64,000 nt of DNA from Dipodascopsis uninucleata var. uninucleata (taxonomy: Eukaryota > Ascomycota > Lipomycetes > Lipomycetales > Lipomycetaceae): NCBI GenBank assembly GCA_030568195.1, contig JAJLTO010000015.1:186001-250000 (forward strand). Reading direction: 5' to 3'. A program made the position numbers and the translations under genes. Shown here in pieces: positions 33,014 to 45,806 of the stretch. The notes below the pieces were generated by a model. The model searched no databases, was not told the origin of the DNA, and saw nothing but the letters and a program-made list of their open reading frames with translations. Positions within the stretch are counted from its first letter, which is position 1. Each line of letters begins with the position of its first letter.

Positions 33014-33903
33014 ATGTCCTGGCAAGGTACGTATACTGGCTTCCATTTAGATTTGTGCAAAGGAAAAAGACAAGTCAATTGGTTTGTCACCAGCGTGTTT
33101 GAGTAGGCGTCAGAAATAAAGGAGATGAATTGAAAGCGAATGGATTATGTTCGAACGTATTGCTAAGCACAGTTGCGACGACTTTGATCGCGCTGCATGG
33201 ATTTGACATCTTGACTCATATATCTAATTAGCAATCGATATTTCTCTGTTGATTGATTGATGTAATAGTCTTTTCAAGATATCTGCTCTGCTTGAGTTGA
33301 GATGATGGGATAAATGGATAGATGATTTTGCGCTGAACATGTGAAGTTAAATGACTAACATTCGTCTGTGCGTGTTTTGTGCAGCATACATTGAGAATCT
33401 CCAGGGATCGGGAAAGATCGATAAAGCCGCTATCTACTCTAAGCAGGGCGACAGTGTTTGGGCTAAGTCTCCTGGATTTGATGTATGTTCATTTCATTAT
33501 ATTCTTTGGCAAAGATAGTACATGATGAATTATGATGTTGACGAATGTAATATGATACAGCTATCAGGTAGCGAACTCTCTGAGATCCGTGCCGGATTCG
33601 ACAATTCTTCTAATTTACAAGCCAAGGGTCTTCATGCTCAAGGTGTAAAGTACTTCTTACTCCGTGCTGATGAGCGAAGTATCTATGGAAAAAAGGTGAG
33701 TTGTATTTATCTGCACAGATAGATGAACTGCGAGGAAATTAATTAGTGACTAATAAATTGTGATGTAGGGTGCTGAAGGTTTGGTTATCGTTCGAACTCA
33801 ACAGGCTATTTTATTAGCTCATTATCCTGAAGGAGTTCAACCAGGCGAGGCTACTAAGGTTGTGGAACAACTCGCCGATTACTTGATTAGTGTTGGTTAT
33901 TAG
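33014..33903 (+). CDS. PFY1: Profilin
   Basis: Four exons (33014..33026, 33385..33482, 33561..33695, 33769..33903) give 126 aa, the same length as yeast profilin. It binds actin monomers, poly-proline and PIP2 and feeds formin-driven actin assembly. The 13-nt first exon codes MSWQ. Exon 2 begins [20 protein letters not shown] and ends PGFD. Exon 3 carries [18 protein letters not shown], and exon 4 [20 protein letters not shown]. The C-terminal helix is [14 protein letters not shown]. All splice sites are GT-AG with GTACGT, GTATGT and GTGAGT donors; the first intron is 358 nt. Confidence 0.96.
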
Positions 33904-35139
33904 AGAACGTACTAGTTTTTCACTGAACCACTCATATCAATGTTTTATAATCCTTTGTTCCTTAAGCGATGTAATAATATGCATCGCGAAAGCCAGTACA
34001 TGTATATTCTTCAAATTTATACGCTTCTTGACTATATTTCAGTCATGCGAATTCTTAGTATATTATTTTTATAGTTTTATTTGTTGATCTTTTTTCTATT
34101 TATTCTTGATTTAATTCTTCCATTCCAAATCACCGGAGTATTATTTCTCACATGGTAGTGTTTTAAACCAGTACTTTTGATCTTACCTTTTCAGTTCTCT
34201 TTCGACTGTGCATTTCGTTTTTGTCGATGATGGTGGTGTTATTCTTGTCATTGTTAAAAATGTCTCTAATGAGAGCTTTCCTATGGAAATCTCATGTCTC
34301 TTATCTCTCCCCACCAAATTTTGACAAATATTCGATGTATCCTCATAAATATCTATAAGGATTCTTATCTGTATATGTCTCTACATGTATTGAAATGTTA
34401 AACAAATTGATATTCAAATTTTTTTGATATATTTTGTCGTAACTTTGTCAATTTAATGTATTAAATTTCAATACTTGTAGCAATGAAAATAGATAATTCT
34501 AAAAAATTTGACTATTATGAAGGTACAGCATTGTAAGTACTTTTGGCATCCTTGATCTACTTCAAGTATTTTGCTAGTCATGGAAACCTGTGAGGAGCGA
34601 AATATTTTGATGTGTTCTTTGATTTGTCATTTATTATTTCTGCGAAATTAATGGTTGTGTAGTTCTCTAGATTTAACAGATGTCGATTGCTCACCAAAAT
34701 TTACTCTTTGCTATTTTAAGTTATTCATAAGCGTAGTATTTATAAATATACTATTTTATGCTAGAATTTCGATATATTTTTATTAAAAACATCTTGTGTA
34801 ATCACGCAAGATAGACTTGCTATACAGGACGAGATGATAATAAAACTTGAGTCAAGTCAATTTCCTGCATTTGAATGCCCAACGTTTGTAATCCATTACA
34901 ATACCTCCATCATTCATTCGTTCATTATTTATACGCTAGTTTATATTATATTCACACTGCTAGCATTTTGCTAGCGCGAGCGTTGTCTTCTATATTCCAA
35001 TACCTATCAAAACAAATAAAACATATTATTAAACAACTACAAAATTATGGTTATTAAACCATTTTTTGTTTCCATCTAGCCCATCTTCCTCGAAGGTATA
35101 CGCCGTGATACATAGAGCCGATATTCTCTTAGCTATTGC
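33904..35139. other. Convergent 3' spacer, profilin / GOT1
   Basis: 1.2 kb of AT-rich DNA between two stop codons, long for a convergent pair in this window. No frame or repeat that I can support. Confidence 0.5.
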
Positions 35140-35999
35140 TTAGACAGGCAATATGCGAATTCCTGCAAGCCTATCGATAGTCTAGTAAACATATACAAAA
35201 CATATTAGCATAAAACACGAGTATTCCTCAGTGCATCTGCACATCTTCGAAATTGAAATATGTTTAAAGATTCTGGACTTACCGGCGCAATAATTGGAGA
35301 AGATAATACTGGTCCAATGAAAGGTAAAGACCGTAAAAACGAGACAATAACAGAGAAGAAATCACTATTGTTGCATCATGATGTAAGCTTTTAAAATCCA
35401 ATAAGGCCCCATTATATCGTCAATGTGCAATTACATACCCGAATAAAGCAAGTATACCGCAGAACTCAATAATAAAACCAGTAACAGGCTTTCTTAATAG
35501 TATTAAAGTGATACCAATAACAAAACATATTGTCCCTCGAATCTTCTGCCTACGAGCAAAAAAAAGTAACGCTTTCTGATATCCTATCACGAGAAACAAG
35601 CCGGCGATAAAAAGTATCTGCCATCATTCCATCAGTCAGATTCACTCTTTCACATCTCTAAGCTATATGGTTCCTTATTTTTACTCACATTTCCAAACGC
35701 TAAAAGAGCGGAATCAAATAGCGTCATAACTCCAAGTATCAGAAAGATACAACCTGAATATTATCATCATAATCATAATGTTAGAGCTATTCAATTGTCT
35801 TATCAATTCTCTATCAGTTAAGTTGACATTACTATCTTCGTTTAGTACCTGCAGCTATAAATCCGACACCGGCCTCTGAGTATTAGGAAAAATTCTAGTT
35901 AGTGCTTGCTCTCCACAATTGCTACTACTACAGTTTAACAACGCGGCCTTGGTTATCTCGACGTGTTATCTACTTACTTTGTGCTTCTGACAACCACAT
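35140..35999 (-). CDS. GOT1: Got1/GOLT1 vesicle-traffic membrane protein
   Basis: Hidden gene of six small exons, complement(35140..35181, 35283..35364, 35439..35617, 35689..35753, 35849..35875, 35978..35999), 138 aa, exactly the yeast Got1 length. It starts MWLSEAQK and then AGVGFIAAG. Four hydrophobic segments follow: [40 protein letters not shown] and [14 protein letters not shown]. The tail is [20 protein letters not shown], then [20 protein letters not shown]. Got1 is a tetraspan protein of early Golgi and ER-derived COPII vesicles, needed for ER-Golgi transport. No open frame longer than 60 codons marks it. Phases of all five introns agree, and each exon aligns in order with the family from memory. 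Confidence 0.95.
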
Positions 36000-36370
36000 G
36001 TCTCTGTAATTCTTATAGTTAAAATATATATTCCAGTAAGTTAAGGATTGCACGACTAATACTAAATAATGATATCCCTCTAATGGGAAAGAACTACAGA
36101 ATTGTCGCTGTGATTAGAGAGTGTTGTGAACAAAAAGAAAAAACAATGTAAGTCTAGTTTAAATGATGAGGGTGCAACAATTTGCGAAACGCCGCACGCA
36201 CAGCGGAATATTTAACAAGGTCCGAAGGCACAATATTACATAGTGAACTGCAATAGAATTATATAGTCCTTATGGAAGCATCCGCACTTTAATTGCACAT
36301 TATATATTCTAAAACTATTGATATCCAATGATCAGATGTTCATATACAATTATCTACGTAAGCAGTTGTA
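36000..36370. other. Spacer upstream of GOT1
   Basis: Between two minus-strand genes. It contains the GOT1 promoter and the end of the IAH1-like transcript. Nothing further recognised. Confidence 0.5.
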
Positions 36371-37362
36371 CTATTCAATAGCTTTCTTCAACTCGTCTAT
36401 AGACTTCATCTCGCTCCAAACTGGCATATGGTACTTTAAGTTATCGGGAAGCATCTCTGGATAGTAATCGGCAATGGCCTTCATCAGGGCATCGTAGAAT
36501 ATTTTGTAGGATGGGCCAGTGTAGTGAAGTCCTAAAAGGATACCAAGTGGTTAATAGATGCTCTTTCTACCACTCATTATCTCCAAACATGCGAATAAAC
36601 TCACCATCAGTCAAAAAATCGAGTAATGGATTCTCTGCACTCTCACTTTCCAGGCCAAAGACCGTATCGCCCTCTTTCCAGCCTGCCGCCTGCATAATGA
36701 GGTACCACATGGGAATAAATGGAAGGCCTTCCTCCTTAGCGACCTCTCCAATTGCATCACAGTACTTTCTGGCTTGAAAAGTGGTTCTCTGTCTGGCGAC
36801 TTCAAGATTACGGCTATTGACCCATTGGTGATGGTTATATGGGCCCGGTCCGATCAAGATAAGCTTGATTCCCTTGGCTTTAGCCTTATCAGCAATGGTC
36901 TTGATATTGCTTTTCACAGTCTCGACAGGAACATGCTGCAAAGATGGCGGATCAGAAGAGTCATTCGTACCAAAGAAACACGTCTACTAGAACATTAGAT
37001 CAGGAGAATTCGATACCAAAATAAGCAAAAACAAAAAGAGAATCATATATGATCTTACCATTATCTTTATCTTGGATGAATCCGTGTGTTCGAGTTCTAG
37101 AATCTTATCAAACATGATAACTGCATGGTCGGAGTTGTAGCCACCAAATCCCCGATGAATAATATTCAGACGTCGTCGGTATTCTATTAATAATTAGTCT
37201 CTGTAACCCCAGTATGTATCAGAGCCGAGGAGGTGATTTAATGTGTGTAGGGCACATACCATGTTGGAGAGCAGGACCTAGAGCGAATCCAAACTCCTGG
37301 TTGTAGCAGTACTCGGTGATCGAATCACCGAACAATAGGAACTTATCCCAAATTAATTCCAT
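36371..37362 (-). CDS. IAH1: SGNH-hydrolase esterase, isoamyl-acetate-hydrolysing type
   Basis: Exons complement(36371..36531, 36605..36983, 37059..37183, 37260..37362) give 255 aa. The GDSL-family block I is FLLFGDSITEYCY with the nucleophile Ser. Block II is RRRLNIIHRGFGGYNSDHAV (catalytic Gly), block III TCFFGTNDSSDP (catalytic Asn), and block V DGLHYTGPSYK (Asp-His). Length and motif spacing match yeast Iah1, which hydrolyses acetate esters. No signal peptide, so it is probably cytosolic. The acetyltransferase 5 kb away makes the opposite kind of ester bond; a functional link is conjecture. Confidence 0.92.
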
Positions 37363-38308
37363 CAGGTAGTAAATTGCGAGATAAATATTTATCGAATTGA
37401 TTTAACTAATATTTATATCAGAAGGCTTGGTACTTTCTACAGGTTCAATATATTTTGCAGAAGTTTGCGACCCAAGATATGACTAGTGGGAGGTTACTAA
37501 GTTACAGTTTATATATACCGAGAAATCAGCGGACTGTGTAACTCCAACTCCGCCAACTGCGGACTATAGACTCTCGGGATTCAAGTACTATAAACAGATT
37601 ATTGTACCGAGATTAACAAATCACGTATTAACAATGTAAAAAAAGCCATTCTAATTTGCAAAATGCACTCTTAGCCGATAAAAAATAGAATCCGAGAAGT
37701 AGAAGGCAGATAGCCTTATTTGATTTATAGATGACAATACTAAATTATTGTAAGTAAATATAGATCACATTCAGATACCACATATATGAAACAACCAACA
37801 ATGACAACAGTATATTAATTATAGGACTAGTGGTGAAAGATTAATATCTTACATAAGTGTTTAAAACTGTTTGCGTATAAAAAATATCTATAGTCCATAA
37901 AAAAACTCATATGCTTGACATCAAGTATACTTGATCTCATGTAAGACACCGCACAAGGTCCTTGCAGGCTTATTATCTGTTTAATACTTCTTCTTCTCCT
38001 AATACTAATCATAAGGCTTCCAGCTTTGTATTACCATCGCTCAGATCCGTCAGCTTGAATTAAATAGATTGTCGCGTGATCGCAAGATATAATCTCCAGG
38101 TTTCCTTTGCCTCAAATTGATTTGGCTTACGCTATGTTATTTACTTAGTCACCCATATCATTAACGTTATTACAATTATTATTAATACAGCGCTTTTGCT
38201 ATCCTGAAAAATCTTCAAAATTTATTGGTTTAAAACTGCTACGATGAAGGTAAGCGATTTTTGACCCATATGTTTATTGCCTTTAGAGAGCGTCCTGTAT
38301 ATGCTTCT
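37363..38308. other. Spacer between IAH1-like and GBF1-like genes
   Basis: AT-rich spacer between two minus-strand genes. No supportable gene, RNA or repeat. Confidence 0.5.
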
Positions 38309-41300
38309 CTAACTTGAAGTAATGATACTGTCACGACACCCTTCCAGCGTTGATGCTGGCATGAATCGCTCCAGTCGTTTCCACGTCTGCTCCCAAAGTT
38401 CGAGCTTCTTCTCATCATCATTTGATTGCTCCGGACGAACCAAATATTGCGAGGAGCTCATAACTAGCAAAACATTTTTTAGAGACTCTGCAACTGCGTC
38501 TTCCAGATTATCTTTTGGACTACTATTCATGAGCCTGTCCATCATATCCAAGATGCGGAGCCATAGATCTAGCATTCCTTCCCAACCAGACAGTCGCTCA
38601 AGGTAAAAGAGAAAGACTTTACATAGAAGAGAAGTGGCATGCAAACGCGTCTCACCCATACCACGAGGATCAGACTGATAAACCTCTGGCCGCAACAGAC
38701 CTGAAATCAGTGGAAATAACACAGTGCCAAAGATTGAAGTCCATTCAAAATCATCATATGTGCTGGATAACTCCGGCGCAAGTAGCGTTCGCTGAAGAGA
38801 CCCAAAAGCATGTTGTCGCACTTCACGGCAAGCATTGAGACACTGAAATAAAAGGCCATCTAAAATTGGGAACCAAAAAATAGTCCATGCTTCTTTACGA
38901 TCCAATTTTGACTCTGCAATGAGCTCATTTACCTGGAATCGAAATCCATCAATCATCTTCACTGCTTCTACTGCTCTTTCAACTATGTCGACGTGAGGTC
39001 TCTGCTGCAAGCCTGGATATGTTCCTGCGGCCACAGCAGCATTGACCTCTGCGGTTGTCATTTTTTTGATATTTGCAGCCGTATTCAAATTATCATCACT
39101 ACCTCTATTAGCAAGTGAAGATGGAGTTGCTAACGTACTATAATTGCGCCTATCAACACCAGGTGCAATTCCACGGTTAGCAGAAGAAGCAGATCTAGAT
39201 AACGTCGAGGCCACTGGCGGAGTAGCTGAACGACCATTTCGACGAGAAAGACTAGACCGTTGCTCATTGCGCTGTTCCCATTCGCTACCAATACTTCCTG
39301 CCGATGCAAATGCACCCAAGAGATCAATCGTCGCTTGGAAATCTTCACTTGTGCGAATCAAGCGATGAGCTTTTGTATTTTCTACTTCACCTTCGCCATC
39401 AAAGCATACACCCGCAATATCACGAACAATTTCAAATATCAGCGGCGCAGCTTCATAATTCATCATGAATGTTTCCAATGCTTTCCAGAACGATTGCTGA
39501 GGGGCTCCAATTAGTAATAACTTGATTTCATCACTGCTATTCCGGAAGCAATTCACAATCCCCCTTGAAGCCAATGCACTCGCCTCTTGCAAAACATCTC
39601 CATCAATACTAATTATTCGCTCAAATGTATCTGAAATAATAGTCTCAATAGCTTTTTTGCTCTCCTCCGATGGTGAAGAAGTGTATTCATCTATAAACTT
39701 GCGCAGAACAGCCATCATATAGCATATGACTCTACCAATAATAACTGGATAAGTATTAACAGCATTCTCTAGAATTGATTTGAACGTATTCATGAGAAGT
39801 CCATTAAGTTCAAGCAGGCAATCTCTATCCTTAATAACAAGGCATGTAGCCATCTCAAGGACATATATTGACAGTGGAGCTAAAGGCGATACTCCACCGC
39901 TTCGCTCACTTCCCATTGCATGAGCAGGAGATGGTTGTTGAGACTGTTGAGACGTCTGCTGTTGCCTCTGCAGTTGTGCAGGTGATTCTGGACGAGCACT
40001 CTGAGGACTACTATCTCCTGAACCGTTGCCATTTACAAAATCAGCCTTAAGTGAGAAAAGAACTCGTCGCTGCTGAAGAGCAACGCTCTCTTCTAGTAGT
40101 GACTTTATCATATATTTAACTTTGGTAGGTCCCATGGCCGTGATATTATCAAAAATCTCGCTCAAGTTACAGGAGTTAACACAATCAACAGTGCTCAAAG
40201 TACTCTCTAGTTCTTCATCTGAAGGCTCTGGTGGACCATCCACGGTGTAACTAGAGAGGTAAGAAGACAAAGTCGAGAACAAACTATTGTCCTTTGGGTC
40301 GTTTCGCTTAATGACGTTGCCAGGAGTAACCATGGGAATGACCGGTACATCAAGCCTTTCTTGAAACTCCGAAAAGTATGGCGATATCAGAGAGTTGGCG
40401 AATAAACTTAACCATATATGGATTATCTCACGCCAACCACTTTTAACCGAGTCTTCATTTCCTCGAACTACTCTAAATAACACAATAGTAGCAAGTTGCG
40501 CTTTGTAGTTTCTTCCGAATCTGACAGAAAGATCGCTAACAGTTATACTACTACCATCAACCTGAATTTCTGTTGAGTCAGCCATGTTGTTGGCCAGTTG
40601 TTCGCCGGAGAGAGTTGATATTTTTGCTAGACAAAGTATAATATGGTCAAGAGCCTCAGTAATGTTGTATTTTGCTGCTATGCGAGCACAATGATCAAAA
40701 CCAGTAATAACGCGCATAAATACCATATCATCAGTTGCGGATGTAAATACATATGCTAACGTAGCAATCACGGGTTTCCAAGTTGCTCGGAACATTTCAG
40801 CATCGTAGGCATTGGTATTCTCGCATACAACCAATGAGCCACTATAACGTGCTTTAGTCAAGAGATCTTTCCATGTAGATTCAAAACTAGCCTGATTATC
40901 ATGCTCTTCTGGCATGATAATCTCGTTATTTTTTATCGTGTCGTATATAGATTCAAGAAACTCAGGATCGAAGTCCTTTTTGTCATTAAGATTTCGTAAA
41001 TTGTTTTTATATTGATCCAAAGTCATTCGATTTCGGACTTGATAACTATGCAAATCAGTATTGAGAATGATTATGGAATAACTCAAAACGAAGGCCGCAT
41101 CCTTATTCGCGACTTCTTTGGGCTCAAATTCGCAATATCGTTCAGAGAACTTCTCCATAATACGCTCAATTTGTTGGGCTTCACCTGGAAGACGAAAGCT
41201 TTCAAGAAGCTCTCGTAAAGCAACATCAATTCGCTTATTTTTGAAATTGAAGCTGTCAATGAAATAATCTAAAATTTCCTTGTTGCTAGGCTTAGCCAAA

Positions 41301-43462
41301 TATTCACCAAGCGATTTTTTGTTAACCCGTGAGGTTTTTCGGAGGAATTCAGCTATGGACTTTGGACTTCCGCCATCTTCAATTATACCATGTTCAACTA
41401 AAAAAGTAACGCCTTTGGCAAGACTGTCATTTGAAATACTATTTGCCTTAATGACAAGATCTTTCTTGCTCCGCTTATCTAAAAGCTCTTCAATCGTTGG
41501 ATAGCCTGGCTTGAATACTGGTGACAAGTCCAATCTATCAGCTACGAAAGAGACAAATGAAAGTAAAGCGTCCAGACAGAGAGGAGGCACATTAGGTGTC
41601 GACCAAGCAGCAGCATCAGGGAATGCGTTTCGGCTAAGAAGCGTGATCAAGTCCTTGCACAAATCAACTCGTTCTACATCGCAGTCATAGTTGACAAAAA
41701 GATCAACCATAAACGAAGGTATACGGACAAGTCCGCTTAAACATTCTACCATAGTCTCTCGCGCGTCAGGACCTCGCTGACCTCCTTCCAAACCTACACG
41801 TTGCCGCTCTTTTGACGGAACAGGAGTACTAGCACCAGACCTCGAACTTCCATTCGCAACGGACGAAGACCGACTTAAAACGGTCGGTGTAGTTATAATT
41901 CCTTCATATAGAGCTGGCTCAACTCCAGGCTCACGAGGTATTTCCGTTCGAATATATAAGCATGAAATAACATAGGAAAGTAAAAGCTCCTGTTGCAGTT
42001 TTAGATGAGGTCGCATAGTCTGAAGGATAGTAAGAGAAACTCGCAGAGAGGTCTGTAATATCTGTGGCTGATCATAGCGAATAAGACGAAACAAATGGCG
42101 ACAAAGATCGTCAATGGCTAGGTTGCACAGTGACACATGTAGTGCTATATAAGATCCGGCAACTTCGAATGCAACATCTATGATACGAAGAGCCATTACA
42201 CGCATAGTATCGGTATGTTGTCGGTCTAAGGGATCGAGTAGAGAAATAAGTACCCGGAGAAGCTCGCGAATCGAAGGTAGGCCATACGGCTGCAAATCTA
42301 TATCTCTATACACGTCCTGGTTTTCTTGCTCTATTACGGGCGTTGGTGGCGTAAATTCCTGTGATGCAGACAATGGCGGCTCATTTAACGTAGTCACACT
42401 GGAAGGTGCAGTGGCGGGCTCACCCATTTGAACAGTGTTACTTGCTCCAGGTACACTGGTGTAGGTCATGGCTTCTATCGCAGAACTTTCAGTCTCAGGC
42501 TCGATTGTCTTCAAGCGTTCAAATGCCTTTTGGCACATCGTAACCATTGACATTTCTGCAGAACGACGGAGCATCTCACTCAAGCGCATTTGACAACACA
42601 TGCTAAGACCTGTTTCCATCATTTCACAAATACTCTCATCTGACAACAAATCACCGCCTACTCCACACATCATATGCTCCATCAAACGAAGGATACGAAG
42701 TAGCACGACTTCATCATGTTGTGAATCAGACGCCTCGAATCGACAATGTGTAATAGCAGAAGATAGAAGCTGCATAGCCAGAGGAAGTCGTGGCGATGAA
42801 AGTGATATTATTCTGTAGGAAAAGAATTTTGTGATAGCGTTCAATGCCAACGATGTTATAGGTCCTGTGATGGAAGAGGAACGAATCACTTGCAGGAAAG
42901 GATGAAATAAAGCAGGTGTATCAAATGTCGCTATGTCTAAATAATGATTACGAAGTCAGTAATTCCAAGTGTTTCGGCTTGTTAAAAGGAAATAGATTGT
43001 CTTCTCCAGTAATCAGAATAGCATACCATTACAGTCAGACAAATCTGTTCTGAGCTTCGAGAAACTAGTCATCAAAGGATTGTCCTATATCATCAATAAA
43101 TATTAATATCTAAATTTCTTAACAATAGGTCATTCTCAATTTTCTAACTAGGGATTACACACCTGTGCTGACCGGTGTTTTCTAGACTTAAAACCGAGCC
43201 TTGCAACAAGACCACTATCATCAACCGGAATTTCTGGAGAGCTATCAAAAGGCCCGCTAGTTCCTAGAATTGCTGCTACACTTGATTGTGCCCATCTTGC
43301 ATTTTTACGCATAGCAGACGTAATTGTGATGCACTCGTTGATCACCAGCGAAATAGCGTTTATTGAAATCGAGGATGATGGGGTCAACGATGACAACCGT
43401 GGAGGAATCGAATTAGAGGATGCCATCCCCGTTGACGCTTGTTGCCTATCAGCGTTTTCCAT
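38309..43462 (-). CDS. GBF1: Sec7-domain Arf guanine-exchange factor, GBF1/Gea class
   Basis: Exons complement(38309..42936, 43027..43084, 43163..43462) give 1661 aa, between yeast Gea1 (1408) and human GBF1 (1859). The start is the ATG at 43462 (MENADRQQAS). The DCB domain includes VINECITITSAMRKNARWAQ, exon 2 NPLMTSFSKLRTDLSDCN, and exon 3 FDTPALFHPFLQVIRSS. The HUS region is near NAFPDAAAWSTPNVPPLC. The Sec7 domain is roughly residues 640-830, with the glutamic finger in FRLPGEAQQIERIMEKFSER and VLSYSIIILNTDLHSYQ. HDS repeats fill the C-terminus, with Gln/Ser-rich and Ser/Arg-rich disordered inserts. It activates Arf1 at the cis-Golgi to recruit COPI. Confidence 0.95.
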
Positions 43463-44668
43463 CTCAGAGTGCTTTAGTAGGGCGCACAAGACTCTCTTTT
43501 GTTGTTTTGGAGCTTTTAGTCGCTGTCAATACCAGAGGAAAGGGATATACGAGTCGTATATGTACTGGTAGTGGATAAAGCGACCACTTATGAAGCTACC
43601 AAGGCGTTATACGCAACCTAAATATGAATCCTGCACTAATAATTACCAGATATCCTAATGTTACGATAAAAAGTACAGTATTAATAATACAACAGTGAAG
43701 GTCAAATCTGAAGCTCAAACACCCAGTTGCAGAGGCGAAATGCTGTTATGACCGGTCAGTAAATGATAAGACAATCTCCAGAATTTTAGTAATCTCTGCC
43801 TAGCAGTCAATAGAGATTCTTCCAATTCTTAATCTAGATATACACACACTCTCGATATATACACCAGACTAGGAGAAAAACTGTCGTGTAGATATAACAA
43901 TCTTGGTCCGAAGTACGGATTAAAACGCGTACAATGGTCTGCTTGGGTTTAAAGAGAAACACAATTGTTAGTGACAAAAACAAGCCAGATGTTCTTTTAC
44001 GTAAATCAATGCAGGACGACACATAATTTAGACAAATATAATTTCCATTTTTATATTTTTTGCACCTACGTTCTAGCCAGTTCAGTTCATATTTTATATT
44101 CGTTTACACAGTGGAAATATTACTTATAACACTACTTCGTTCTCTTTTACGTTTGTGATACGCCAATAGCTAGCATGCCGCTATAATTGCTCGTCAGTAT
44201 ATTAGGCATCGAATAATATTTTACGCATAATAGCATAGATCTACGAAATTAACGACTCACTCAACAATTGAAGTTGCATATAGATAATCATGATTAATAG
44301 GAAGACATTGACAGATAATGAAATGATAAGTAAAAGGAATGTGGATGATGGTAGCCTTTAGTGAGATCTTTTCTTCTGGTCACTTACTACCTTAAGAGGA
44401 TGAAATATAACAGTAGTTAATCTTCTCAGTTTCAACAAGACAAGATATGATGACCATTTAGATCGAATAACACAATTATCCTGAGAACATTCTGATTAGA
44501 TTATTGTAGTGCATACCAAGGTCAAGTTTTTCAAAACTGATCCAGTGAATATATAAGCAGTAGGTTTCCCTAGTCACTAGTTTATTGTGTTAACCCTTTG
44601 AGTGTTGCCCTATCTTCTTAATATTACGTTGATAAATAGACCAGATCACCAGGAGTACACCAAGAGCA
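43463..44668. other. Divergent upstream region, GBF1-like / NIT2
   Basis: 1.2 kb between two start codons, AT-rich, expected to contain both promoters. No gene or named motif. Confidence 0.5.
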
Positions 44669-45616
44669 ATGTCGTCAATTCTCAAGAAATCTCTTAAAAT
44701 CGCACTTGTGCAACTGGCAGCTGGAGCTGACAAGGCAAAGAATCTCTCGAGAGTCAAAGAGCACGTATTGAAGGCCGCCTCTAATGGTGCTCAGTTAATA
44801 GTTCTTCCTGGTAAGTGTTAAAGGAGACCTATGATTAGTTATTTCAAAGTTTTTCGTTAGTTAATCATATCATGAATCTATTCTGCAGAATGCTTTAATT
44901 CCCCATATTCTGTTGCCGCGTTTCCATCATACGCTGAAACTATTCCTAATGGCGAGACAACTTCTTTTTTGTCAGCTTTAGCAAAGGAGACTAGTACTTA
45001 TCTCATTGGAGGATCGATCCCGGAACGTGACGACGCGGGTAAACTGTACAATACTAGTCTTAGCTTTTCACCTGAAGGTGCTATAATTGCGAAGCATAGA
45101 AAAGTACATCTTTTTGACATAGATATTCCAAATAAGATTACTTTCAAAGAGTCGGAGGTTCTTACTGGAGGAGATAAGATCACGGTCTTTGACATTCCTC
45201 CGTATGGAAAGGTCGGTCTTGCCATCTGCTACGATATTCGATTCCCAGAACTAGCTTCCATTGCGTCAAGAAAGGATAATATATTTGCAATGATATATCC
45301 CGGTGCCTTCAATACAACTACAGGACCAATGCATTGGGACCTCTTGGGTAGAGCAAGAGCTGTGGATAATCAAATCTACGTATTGATGTGTTCACCTGCT
45401 CGCGACGTATCTGCAAGCTACCGTGCTTACGGTGGATCGATGGCTGTAGATCCTAATGGAATCATCTTGTCCCAAGCAAAGGATGGAGAAGAAATAGTTT
45501 ACGCCGAGCTTCAGAGTGGTAGGATAGAGGAAGTTCGCAGTGGCATACCAGTAACAGTTCAAAGAAGGTACGATGTGTATCCGGACATCACTTCCACCGC
45601 AACCAAGGCATTATAG
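44669..45616 (+). CDS. NIT2: Omega-amidase of the nitrilase superfamily (Nit2 type)
   Basis: Exons 44669..44810 and 44889..45616 give 289 aa. It hydrolyses alpha-ketoglutaramate and alpha-ketosuccinamate to their keto acids, a clean-up step after glutamine/asparagine transamination. The Glu-Lys-Cys triad is visible: Glu in LPECFNSPY (split by the intron), Lys in KHRKVHLFDIDIP, and Cys in GLAICYDIRFPELA. YLIGGSIPERDDAGKLYNTS and YPGAFNTTTGPMHWDLL are close to mammalian Nit2, more so than to Nit1. The donor is GTAAGT and the intron is 78 nt. No targeting signal is evident. Confidence 0.95.
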
Positions 45617-45806
45617 CCAGTTTGATAGTAATAATAAAATCAAAAAAAGCCAGTTAATATACGTGGAATAATATATAAATAAAACACAGAGTATATAGAG
45701 TATAAATATACAAGACTTTAAATTAATCTCATGTAACTACAACAAACGAGATAAAACAAATGCCCTTTTTTGTCCAATAGTAACGTAACACACTTTTGCA
45801 AATAGT

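Noticed and set aside
35140-43462. GOT1 and GBF1-class genes as a Golgi-traffic gene cluster
   Set aside because: Same strand and about 3 kb apart, but separated by an unrelated esterase. Fungal genomes rarely cluster such genes, so chance is the simpler view.
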